In this document: positions 45,174-55,400 of the stretch, piece after piece | Layout of the letters: each line of letters begins with the position of its first letter | Numbering within the stretch: the stretch's first letter is position 1 | From: Phaeophleospora eucalypticola | Lineage: Eukaryota > Ascomycota > Dothideomycetes > Mycosphaerellales > Mycosphaerellaceae | Length of the DNA stretch: 64,000 nucleotides | Assembly: GCA_022814565.1 (NCBI GenBank) | Contig: JAKLNG010000007.1 | Coordinates: 992,001-1,056,000, forward strand | Direction of reading: 5' to 3' | Program-made: the position numbers and the translations under genes | Notes under the pieces: model-generated | Databases searched by the model: none | What the model saw: the letters and a program-made list of their open reading frames with translations, nothing else | What the model was told of the DNA's origin: nothing

Positions 45174-45717
45174 GGGCGGAACGACATGAATCTTTCGAGA
45201 AGAACATCAACAGCGTCTTCGCACACCGGAGCGTTCTCTCGACGGACCAGATCGCTCTCATTATGATGCGTGACTGGCCAGAGCCACCGTGTTCGCCAGG
45301 ATACCCGGAAGTCTTTCGAGGTGCGAAGACATCGTACAAGGGGAGCACGCTGATTTGAGTCCCAGGACTCTGAGCAGCGGGGGAATTCTCACCACGGAAT
45401 CAGTGGTCAGCCATTCCTCTATGACATCTTGGGCACGAGTGGTTATATGCATAGCTCGCTGTAATGAAGCATGATGATCTTCTCATACATCGTCTAGCTA
45501 TCTGCGCTGGGCCATCATAGGCCTGTCCGCTTTTCGGCAGTATTCACTGCTGCCTCAGAGACACGCCTTGGCGTGTCCATTCGTAATGTACATACTTCAC
45601 AACCTGAATGCGGATGCTGGCTGCGCGTGCGCCGCAATGAGCACACTCCCTGACGCCTTTCATGCCTTGCACCCCATCAGATGAATCGTGGTGCATTATA
45701 TCGTGCCCGCCTAATCC
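45174..45717. other. Convergent spacer, SWIM gene / RPN8
   Basis: This 544-base region between converging genes is probably two 3' UTRs. Nothing else is seen. Confidence 0.4.
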
Positions 45718-46932
45718 TCACTTCTTCTTCCCCTTTTCGTCCTTCTTGACATCTTCCTTGCCCTCTTTGTCTTGCTTCTCAGAAGTGCCATTCACCATCA
45801 GCTTTTCCTCCTTCTTGAGCTCTTCTTCCTTCTTGTCTTCCTCCTTCTTGGCATCTGCATCTTCCTGTTGTCGCTTGTTCTGGATCTTGTTCTCGATAAG
45901 GTCATGGAAGGCAGTGATGGCTCTTATTAAGCTCGACAGGTAGATGGACATCAACTGGTCGTTGGTTTTGATGCTCATGGCGCGCGCAAGCTCCGAGTTT
46001 TCGGTGCTGCCACCTGAGATACCCACAGCGCCATTCACCATACTGTTCAGCGTAGGAAGGTCCTTGCTTGGAGCTTTCGGTGTCGATAGATTGGGGAGAA
46101 GGTTGAAGACGTCCTGGAGGTTGCCGAGGATTGCGTGGTTTACCGGGAGCTCGCCATCAAGCACCTTTTGTAAGTACTTGCCAATATCCTGCAATCGAAG
46201 ATGTAGGCCTTGCAGCGACTCGAGCTGGCTGGTGATGCGAGTACTGAGGGTCCCTACTGCAACATCACGGATGTCTCGCAGAAGGTGCTCAACACCAATC
46301 TCTTCAGCTTCCTCAGCCTCGATGGTGCTGGGTGTGTGTACGAAGGTCTTAGATGTGGTTGTGCCATCCTGCAGCATGTCAGCTAGATCCACTACTCGTC
46401 CGCCTTCTCGCAACCCACGTCTTTGATCTCTTCCACCGCAAAGTATGCGTCTGTCGGAACGCCGACCTCCTTCGGCTGCACGTCGATGATGACAAGTAGC
46501 GGGTTCGGCGTGTATCTCTTGAACAGCTCGTTTATCTCGAGATCGCTCGCTCGCAACTTGGGGCCAGAGTGATACCAGCCGATCAGCTTCTCTCGCGCGT
46601 TGACCTTCTTGAACATGTCGTTCATTCCCTCGACGTAGTTGTGATCCAGAAACCATACTGACGGGTCCTTGTCGTCTTCTTCGAAGGGCACTGCATGCAT
46701 GTCATCAGCCATGTATCTCGCCTCGTTCATCAAGCATCTCTTCCATACCCGCAAAGCTGTTCGATACGCGCACACTCTTTCCATCATTTTGTCCGAGAAG
46801 CACACCAACCACTCGCTTCCGCGTACCCTTCGCTGAGCGGCCGTAGTGATCTGCTGCGGAGAGGAGGACGAGAGGCGCCACGGAAACCGTGCGGTTGACG
46901 ATGCTCAGCGTTTCCGCTGTCGTGGCAGGCAT
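45718..46932 (-). CDS. RPN8: 26S proteasome lid subunit Rpn8
   Basis: Three exons, 46932-46749, 46690-46419 and 46368-45718, give 368 residues. Introns of 58 and 50 bases use GTATGG and GTGGGT donors. The MPN domain (VVGVLLGQ, then SFAVPFEED and DPSVWFLDHNYVE, restored by splicing) lacks the metal-binding JAMM residues, as in all Rpn8. The protein is the inactive partner of Rpn11 in the lid. DVQPKEVGVPTDAYFAVEEIKDDG and HLLRDIRD are nearly invariant signatures. The C-terminal Lys/Glu tail is long, which is common in filamentous fungi. The start is shared with a 360-base divergent spacer. Confidence 0.97.
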
Positions 46933-47292
46933 CGTGTGAAGTGAGCGACAATATCGGGTTCGTTATTCGTAGATGTGACGCTCGGATGGTGTGTGTTGAT
47001 GGCGGCGATGGTTTGATCTCGTGCTGTGTTTGGTTGTTGAAGTCGAAGTCCGCTGGCTCGGCCTGACTTGCATGAGCGTAGGGAAGCTTGGGCCACCAAC
47101 GCTAGCAGAGCCTCCCTTCGCTCCCGACCCGTTCATCAACACTTCCCGACACTCTGTCCAACCAGTCGACCGCGCCGTCTGAGTGCGGGCGACAGCCTCT
47201 AGTATGGATCGTTGCGCTGCTTCACTGGTCTTCGTTTCGGCTCAAGAAAGAACAATTTGATCTCGGACATAACATCCCACTTTCTTCTGAGG
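46933..47292. promoter_or_regulatory. Divergent promoter, RPN8 / HD-domain gene
   Basis: This 360-base spacer lies between divergent genes and should contain both promoters. An ATG at 47204 opens a short 18-codon frame upstream of the HD gene, which could act as a uORF if it is transcribed. Confidence 0.45.
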
Positions 47293-47994
47293 ATGGAAGA
47301 CGCGCTTGAGAATTCAATGGAGCATGTGAACGGGGCTGCAGCAGCGAAACTGGAGTTTGAATCATCCGAACTCTACACGAATGTCTACGCTTATGTGAAG
47401 AAGTACATGGAGCGCTATGACAGCTCGCATGACTTTCAGCACTGTCTCCGAGTCTTGGCTCTGGCAAAACATATATTGGCCGAAGAACTGAAGGCGAACC
47501 CCTGGAAGAAACTCCACAAACCTGCCGTCCTGTTGGGAGCCCTTCTGCATGACGTGGGAGACAAAAAGTATGCGCAACCAGGCGAGAATGCAGAGCAATT
47601 GGTGTCGGACTTCTTAGCGAAGAATGGCTGCCCTCCGCGTTTCATCGCGAAAATGTCGATGATCATCGAGAATGTATCCTTCTCGAACGAGGTCAAACGG
47701 CCGCAGCTGGTCAAGGCGATCATCGCGGCGCACCCAGAACTAGCAATTGTGCAAGATGCCGACAGACTGGATGCGATTGGAGCTGTTGGCATCGCGCGGA
47801 CTTTCGCTTTTGGCGCCGCGAAGGCGCCAGACAGAGGCCTTGAAGGAAGCATTGATCATTTCACCGACAAGCTAGAAAAGCTGGAGAGCATGATGAAGAC
47901 GGAGACTGGGAAGCAACTTGCCCGCGAAAGAACGGAGAGATTGAAGACGTTCAGACAGTGGTGGGAAGAGGAGAATGATTTGTTGCCGCGGTAA
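47293..47994 (+). CDS. HD-domain metal-dependent phosphohydrolase
   Basis: A single exon encodes 233 residues from ATG 47293. HD-domain ligands are visible: H50 in SSHDFQHC, H86-D87 in LLHDVGD, and a later Asp in DADRLDAIG. The fold matches the YedJ/YpgQ-type single-domain HD proteins. Bacterial relatives hydrolyse nucleotides, and fungal ones are mostly uncharacterised. The C-terminal helix is charged (KTFRQWWEEENDL). An in-frame extension to 47212 has no ATG. The substrate cannot be named. Confidence 0.88.
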   Translation: MEDALENSMEHVNGAAAAKLEFESSELYTNVYAYVKKYMERYDSSHDFQHCLRVLALAKHILAEELKANPWKKLHKPAVLLGALLHDVGDKKYAQPGENAEQLVSDFLAKNGCPPRFIAKMSMIIENVSFSNEVKRPQLVKAIIAAHPELAIVQDADRLDAIGAVGIARTFAFGAAKAPDRGLEGSIDHFTDKLEKLESMMKTETGKQLARERTERLKTFRQWWEEENDLLPR

Positions 47995-48979
47995 TGCAAT
48001 CCACCTTGATCTGGCCTTCTATGATACGAATAGACCTGCATGTAATACGGGCCGCGAGCGACTTGAAAGCTTGATGAAATCATACATCAAAGTATGTATA
48101 TAAGCACTGTCTGGATCCGTCCAGGCAAAATCGATCAAGACCTTGCTGGCAGAAAGGCATTTATGCTTCCATCCTGTGCTTTGAACAGCGAAGCACGACC
48201 GCCTACGCTTGCGGCTGCCTTACAATTCGATTCTGCACCTGTCTGCCAACACTGATGCACGTAAGACGCTTTCTCGAGTCTCCCGTCTCTCGAAGCTCTC
48301 GCCATGTCGGCCTGGCCGAAGACGACACTTGCTTGACTGACGCAAGCCGAAAGGTCGCGAAGTAGCTACAGGTAATGCAGCTTTACCTGTGTGCCAATGA
48401 GATCATTCAGCGACTGGCTAAAAATCATAAGCGCTGATTGGGAGTTCTGAGCATCGGCTGCTTCCACCTACATGGGCAAGGTGGTAATGAATGTGGAGAC
48501 TACATCGATAGCCTCAAACACGTCTTCTATGCTGTGGAGCAGCAAATTGATTGCTTCAAAACCGCAAGTCCATCGCAACTCGTGGAGATTCGCGACAGGT
48601 AAAATATGCTGAGCCCCTTCTGAACACATCAATCCGTCCTATCACAGGAGTTGATAGCGGCCTAGGATATGGACATATCACGTAGAAGATTGAACAAAGC
48701 TCTCTGTGCTGATACTGGGATTGAGAGGCAGAAGCTGCGAGGAAGTCAGGCTCAGAACCTCTTAAAGGACATGTTTAACACTCAGCAGACCATACATCTA
48801 GTGGAATAAAGGGACTTCAGGAGTCTCGAAATCTCTTCGTATTGAGTCCATTGTTTCGGTACCTCATATCCTTCTATTGCTTCAATGCCTTGGGCTCTTC
48901 ACGTAGACACCGAATTGGACCGCTGAATCTGCCCTCCTGTCCTCAGTGGTATTGGATTTGCCCAAGTCTGCATTCTCCA
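47995..48979. other. Gene-free spacer of 1 kb
   Basis: No open frame of interest is present on either strand. The left part is the HD gene 3' end and the right part the NCE101 3' end. Confidence 0.45.
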
Positions 48980-49242
48980 TCAAGCGCTCTTCTCAGCCTT
49001 TCGCGTCGCCTCATCTTTCTTGTTGTCAAAAAGCATCGCAGTCCTGCGCTTCAAAGCATCGATTGTTTCTTCCGTTGTCCTGCCCTTCTCCTTCTCTTCT
49101 CGGTTTATGCGGACTGCAGCGGCGGTCACGCCAACGCTCACGGCAAAGATGGGATCAATTGCCCTATTGAGAATCGTTAGGAGCCTCATCAAATCTCATC
49201 GTGGAGGGTCTCTTACCGTGAAATCAGATGCGGCGCCGACAT
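48980..49242 (-). CDS. NCE101: Nce101/NCE1 small membrane protein
   Basis: A 26-base first exon (49242-49217) joins 49163-48980 across a 53-base intron (GTAAGA..ATAG). The result is 69 residues starting MSAPHLISRAIDPIFAV. The core RAIDPIFAVSVGVTAAAVRINREEKEKGR is the family signature: one hydrophobic span followed by a charged helix. Yeast Nce101 was linked to non-classical export of galectin-like proteins. Its mechanism is unclear. The gene is so short that simple gene finding would miss or mis-start it: without the splice the protein appears to begin MMRLLTILN. An overlapping plus-strand frame of 112 codons is a shadow. Confidence 0.88.
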
Positions 49243-49913
49243 CTCGTTGGCCGATGCTCTTATTAGGAGAGGTTGAGCGGATGGCTTTCACATGAAGTTC
49301 GCTCGGCTTCGGAATCGGACGAGCTGGCAGGCGCGCTGCCCCGCATGTGCCGCTTGGGCGGTCAAGAGGCGGCAGGCGCGAGGCTGGGTGGCATCACGAG
49401 CTGAACAGTGCAAGACAGTATGAACGAGAGGAATGCAGTCGTGACGGTTAGATCATGCGATGGGTGACCGGCGTGTCTGCATGATGGCTACTGCAAGACA
49501 AGTGCATCACATGATAGCGAGCAGACACTCCCACGTCATGCCGGCGGATGCTTGCTCGGGCGAACAGTGTAGGTTCACGAAGGCAAGGAAGACTGTTTGC
49601 AACTCCTACTACGAGGCAAAATGGAAGACGCAGTAATAGAAGGGATTCATACTAGCAGCTAAGATCGGCGCCTGTCCATTTCCATGGTCCTCTCCTTTGT
49701 CCGCAGGCTTCCTTGCTCGCAGGTCGTCTCAACCGTCATCCTCCCTCGTTCTTATCATGTTCCTGTGTCCTTGCGTGATTCAAACCAAAGATACTGCAAT
49801 CCTCCCAAAATAACGCCCTCAGGAACATATGGAGAATAGTCTTGTCATGGAGTAGGCGTCGTTAATCTGCATCGTAGAGCGTGAGGTTGATGTCGTCGTC
49901 GGTGGTTTGGTGC
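49243..49913. other. Spacer, NCE101 / ATG8
   Basis: This 671-base region covers the NCE101 promoter and the ATG8 3' end. No gene is seen. Confidence 0.4.
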
Positions 49914-50446
49914 TTATGCAGCCTCGCCGAATGTGTTCTCGCCCGAGTACCTATTCAGTCCGTTAGTTATGGGTCACGATGTGCAGTCTCGCTAATGTGG
50001 CGGTGTTGCGACGTACGTGATGTAGAGGAAGCCGTCCTCGTCCTTGTGCTCCTCATAGATAGAGCTCATGAGTGCAGCGGTAGGTGGCAGAACCTCGTCG
50101 ACGAAGATGAAGATGGCCTTCTCGGGGCTGAGCTTGATGCGCTTGCGGATCACATAGACGAACTGTCCGACGGTGAGATCTGCTGGCACAAGGTACTTCT
50201 TCTTGTCGATCGTCGCGATGTCCGACTTCTCGACCTTCTCGCAGATAACCTATATTCGCGGAGTCAGCGTACGCGTCCGATGGGGACACGGTGGCAAGCG
50301 TCATGATCAACAGCATGCGATAGTGCCATCCGCCTCCGGGGCTCGTTCAGACGTACCGGAATTCTATCAGCGTACTTCTGGCGGATGCGCTCAGCTTCGG
50401 CCTTGCGCTTCTCGAACGGGTGCTCGTCCTTGAACTTCGAACGCAT
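49914..50446 (-). CDS. ATG8: Autophagy ubiquitin-like protein Atg8
   Basis: Three exons, 50446-50357, 50249-50017 and 49950-49914, give 119 residues. Introns are 107 and 66 bases with GTACGT donors. The start [20 protein letters not shown] and the end FGEAA are the standard fungal forms. The conserved Gly116 is followed by three residues that Atg4 should remove before conjugation to phosphatidylethanolamine. Atg8 drives phagophore expansion and cargo binding. The first intron is longer than others in the window. The gene lies directly downstream of PEX16 on the same strand. Confidence 0.98.
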
Positions 50447-50909
50447 GTTGGCGGTGGCTGATGGATTGCTAGATGGGATCGTGGGCTTGAAAGTGTCGCG
50501 GGATGGGAGACGGTGGTGTTATCGCAGGTTGATGTAGGAGTCTGAGTTCCAGGCGGCAAGCAAGCGTAGGTAGGTAGGTGCCCCACACAAGATCGGTGAA
50601 GCAAGCGTCCGTGCTGCGAAGATCACATGTGCTGACACTTTCAGCCTTAGTTAGATTCAGCACGTCATGCACAGGTCGCATGTACACAAGACGATGAGTC
50701 AGGTGCTATGATTGCGGGATCTTTGAGATAAGGCGCGTCCGAAGCAACAATGAACATGAGTCTTGATATATTAGACAAAGAGGTCTGTCCTGACATCCGC
50801 TCGTACATAGATAGATCCGACGCTGCCAACGCCACCTTCCCGTAAACCGCTTGTGTCGGCATCAAAACTCCGCTCGCTGATGTGTGAATTATACAAAAAC
50901 ATAGGAGAA
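50447..50909. promoter_or_regulatory. ATG8 promoter region
   Basis: This 463-base spacer lies between the PEX16 stop and the ATG8 start. It should hold the ATG8 promoter. No specific element is called. Confidence 0.4.
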
Positions 50910-52116
50910 TCATAATGTCGCCGTGGGAAAATAAAGTTGGTCCCAGAGGTAGTCGTAGTCCTCCACGAAATTGCCAACCATGTCCAGCAGGGGCTTGTTC
51001 TTCATCTTCGAGGCAACACCAAGAATAATGCCTCGTGTAACATTCTCGTAGAAGGCGCCACGCATGGACCACCAAGCCAAAGACCATCCTCGCTTCTTGA
51101 TCTCTTCGCGCTCCAGCTGTGTGAGGCCTCGTGCCCCGCCTGGTCGTCGCGTCTCCATGTCATGCTTCGCGAGTTGCCGGGCTCCGTATTCTATGCTCAA
51201 GCCGAGCAGCCATGGCCTCCAGTCCGCTTTTCCGCGGCTGTCCTCTCGTTGCGACCAGTATGCCATCGCGGCGGCATATATGATGGGTCGAATGATGAAG
51301 AGTATTTCAGCGATCTCGCCAAAACCTGACGTCCGATGGAGTAGCGCCTTCGGTGGTTTAATGTCGTCTGCTGTTAGAACCTTAGAAAGAAGATACGAAG
51401 ATATGTCGTCCGCGTTTGGTAGAGGAGGCAGGGTCAGGGAGGTACGTGGCATTGTCCATTGCTCGCTCCCGGCCTCCGACCGCTCAGATGGCGGGCTTGC
51501 GATCGCATCCTCGTCCTGAGCCTCCCGTTCCTCTTGCACCTCTCGCTCAGGAAGGGGTGGTGTAAGTAGCGGTCTCGAATTCGTGAGTCTCATGAGAATG
51601 AGTCTGCAGATCGCCTTGACGGCTTCCAAGACCATGACCAGCCTCCACCTAGCCTTCTCTCCCCGCTTCTTCGCCATCATCTCGAGTAACAGCTCGGTAT
51701 ACTGGATCACCTGAAGCGTGGTCGCTGTTCGTCGGTATGTTGGACTCTTTTGACAGTAGAATCGCGTGTAGCGATTGTGGGGGCTCTGATGCCGCGGCGG
51801 TCGTGGCTGCTGCGCCAGGGCTCGAGATAGGAGGGAATCGTGGTAGAGTGAGAGGACCTGGACACCAGAGTTGAGAGATTCGGTAGAGATGTCAGACATC
51901 TTCAGACCTCCTGCGATCCAGTCAGATTACAGATGAGAGCGCACGTAGCCTTCGTAACCCACCTGGCACGAGATATGTCAACGAGCGCAATGCGCCCTCG
52001 ACCTGGCCGACGGCGCCGGCATTCTTGGTGATGAAATCGCTGTACATGCTGATCCATTTTGTCGGCAGCTTGACGACGACTTTCGTCTGCGATGCCGCGC
52101 TCTTGAGCTGCTCCAT
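50910..52116 (-). CDS. PEX16: Peroxisomal membrane biogenesis protein Pex16
   Basis: Two exons, 52116-51963 and 51910-50910, are joined across a 52-base intron (GTGGGT..GCAG), giving 384 residues. The first exon supplies the conserved start region (PTKWISMYSDFITKN, GALRSLTYLVPG). The second has RLILMRLTNSRPLL, the EILFIIRPIIYAAAMAYW span and a W-rich end typical of Pex16. Pex16 recruits membrane proteins to peroxisomes via the ER or Pex19 route. In fungi it is found mainly in Pezizomycotina and Yarrowia and is absent from Saccharomyces, which fits the inferred lineage. It shares a 365-base bidirectional spacer with the WD40 gene. Confidence 0.93.
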
Positions 52117-52481
52117 GGCGGCGGCGAGGCGCGGGAGGATGTTGTGTCGATGGATAGGAAACACTTCCAGACTCGATTGCGCTGGACCGAGGACGCGGAG
52201 TCGACGGCGCCGACGCCGACGCCGACACTACCGGCATGTGGGGCAAGCGCGATGCGCGAGACGCGACTTCCACTTTCATTTACACGGCCGCAACTTTTAG
52301 CTGCCAAAGCATGTGAAGAACTCACCAAGGCTTCATCATTTGTTGACGCTCGCTTAAACAAACGCTGCATCAAGTACACCAACATCCTCACATGGCCGCC
52401 ACAACATCGGAATCGCAACTCCTACATCTACGACATGTCCCGGCGACCTAATGCGCTCAGCACGTCGGCCTTTCCACCAAC
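52117..52481. promoter_or_regulatory. Divergent promoter, PEX16 / SANT-WD40 gene
   Basis: This 365-base spacer lies between divergent genes. A GCCGAC repeat of about three units lies at 52208-52226. No specific factor site is assigned. Confidence 0.45.
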
Positions 52482-55400
52482 ATGGCGCCGAACGTGATCG
52501 ATCTCACGGGACTTGATTCGGACGAAGAAGATCTGGAAGACTCACCTAGAAAAAGCGTGCTGGCTGGGTTCAAGCCACGCAAAGAAAAGCAGAGCAAGCA
52601 CCTCGATGCATCGCACGACTCAGAAGAGGAGATTCGAGTGAAAGGAACACGGGATACCTATACATCACAGAGTCATGCTATGCACGAGGGAGAAAATGAG
52701 TCTCGAAGTCGCGATAGCCACGGAGTCTCACCAACGACGGTTCTTTGGAACTCGTTCAAGGGCATCTTCTCATCTAAGGACACGGCGGCTGCGCAAGGAC
52801 CTAAAGCATTCTCCCGAAGCGCCACCAACGAGTCACCGCAGTCGGTAGGCGACGTGAACCAGAGAGCTGAAGACTGTCTAGAATCATCACATGACAAAGA
52901 GCATCGCAATGGAGCGTATTCCGCAAGAGGAATTGGATTGCTGCCAAAGACGACACCAAGAGATACAAGAGGCAGCACTTCCTTTCCGCCAATAGACACC
53001 AAAGCGACTCGGGAACATGACGTCTCTGCGTCGAAACGATGGCAAGGAAACGGCGCGATGTTGGGCACATCAGATACGCATCCCAATGGCTACATGAGCT
53101 CGCCAAGATCATCATCTGAATCTTCTAGGAGCGCCATCGGAGCCAAGTCGACGGTTGCGAGGTCCATCGGTCGCACAAAGCGTCCTAGAGAGGAGTCCGA
53201 GGCTCCAGAGCTTTCTAGCAACCCTAAACGCTTCCGAACAGCAGTGAACTTTGCACCTGAACGGATGCCTGGAAAACTGCACCACGATACACAGGATGGG
53301 GCCCAAGCCGGCCAAAGAGCCCCAAGCCATGATGTATCGGGCGCATCAGATCTGCCACAGAAAGGTGTGAAGAGCCCTCCCCGGCGATCAAATCTTGCGT
53401 TGCCCGACCGTGAGAATTCGACACACGTGGGCGCAGAAGCCGCGAAGAACGCGACGAGGCAGCCTACTGGGCCTAGCATGCATGGTCAACCTTTCACTGA
53501 AGAGGAACTTCAGTTGCTTAAGCAATTGAGAGGCATCGAAGGGCGCCCTTGGGAAGAGATAGTGCCACATTTCAATGGCCGCTCGATTGGCGCGCTTCAA
53601 GTGAAGTATTCTACCAAGGTATCCAAAGAAATGATGGCTTCTACAAGTCGCCCATCGTTGGCGAAGAACACCAAAGTCCGTCCATCTCTGCTCAGTTCGA
53701 GTGGCGCCAACACACCTGATGAGGCGCCTACTCGCGCAAAACGCGTGCGGAAAAGTGCGCCTGCGGTTGCGGACGGGTACGTCTCCTGGACGTCCTTAAA
53801 CAAGAGATCTCCAAAGGTCAGTGTATCACAACAGAAGACTGGAACTGGGACTGAGGCGGCAGCGGACGAATCTGCGGCAGAAACAAAAGAATTGCAAAGC
53901 CTTGGACGCCAGGATCGAACCTTCCCGAGCTCTTTAGCTCAGATACTACGGCATCGAGAACTTGGATTGACGTCTCGGCGAGCTTGGTCAGGCACTTCTG
54001 GCAAATCCGAAGAGTTACAGAACCACGTTTTCAGCGGATATGGGCTTCGGAGACAATATGAGAAGATGTCTGGAGATGTTATCTCTCTCGCGTGGGATCG
54101 GGAAGGGCACCGCTTCGGAGCATCCGCGATCGCGATCTCGGACCAGCGATCTATGCAATACAATATGTCCCGGAATCTTCTGTTAGGTGATGCTCAACGG
54201 AACCAATTGCACGAAATCACTGAGCATCATATTCCAAGGCCCGTTGTCGACCAACAGGATTCTGGCAACGTCAATGCACTCCACTCAATGAGAGAGTCCC
54301 AGGACCAGAGGCTTTTTCTCACCGTCACGGCAACAGGATTTTGCCCAAGTGGCAGCAGATTGTACACGACGGGGAGTGACAGGATGCTACGGCAGTACTC
54401 AGTGGGCGAACAGGGAGGGAAGCCTGCAATCTGTCAGGACAGCGTCGAGCACCGCTCTTCTGTGGACTTACTTGCCGTACATGGACACGAAGATGATATA
54501 CTAGCTGTCGGATGTCACTCATCATCAGAGGGCATCAGAATATATCGTTCAGACACTCAGTTGAACGAGCTGCATGCCATCTCGCCATCCCGCAATAACG
54601 CACAGTCGACTGTGCCAATATTCCCATCGGCGCTCAAATGGGGCATCCATTCGCGCTATCGGCACCTTCTGCTTGCTGGATTCAGCGGCGATGAAGATAA
54701 ACAGAATGCTGGAGAGACACTGTTATACGACGTAGCTAGTCAAAGCTCCATGCGCATTTTCGGAGCTACGAGAAATGTCTTCGACGTTGCTTGGAACACA
54801 ATGGCCAGCCCAACTTCGATTGCTTTTGTGGTTGCATGCGATCCCAGCAACGAGCAGGTCAGCAAAGGCACTCGAAGCGTGATACAGTGCTTCGCCCCTG
54901 ATTCGGGAGTCCCTCGCCGAGTACTGACATGGCAATGTCCAGCTGTCGATCTGAACGATGTTCTCATCTGTCCGCATGATGAGAACCTAATTGCCGCAGG
55001 GGCTACGGATGGCGCCGTGTACGTTTGGGATCAACGCTCAGCAGACCGCTCACAACAACCGCTGCACATCTTGAAGCACGGCGTCTCGGAAAACGTCCTA
55101 GCTGACGACCGAGAGACCGAGCTAGCGGACACGGGAGTGCGCTTTTTGTCTTGGGCAGCAACTGGAAGCCGTCTCTTCACAGGGTCTTCAGATGGTATTG
55201 TGAAAGTGTGGAACCCGTATCGATCACCTGGCAACACTCATGTGGAAGACCTTGCGACGTCACGGCAGTCCTTGTCAGCTGTGATGTCAGGAGCGTTCAG
55301 TCCAGACTACAGAGAACTCCTTATTGGCACTGAGAACGGCCGTATAGACTTATTCAGTCTTGGCGAAAAGGCTACGCATAGGAAGACGATCCAGCCCTTC

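Noticed and set aside
47085..47100. Sequence resembling a proteasome-associated control element ahead of RPN8
   Set aside because: Only a loose match (GGTGGCCCA versus GGTGGCAAA), and that element is established mainly in Saccharomycotina.
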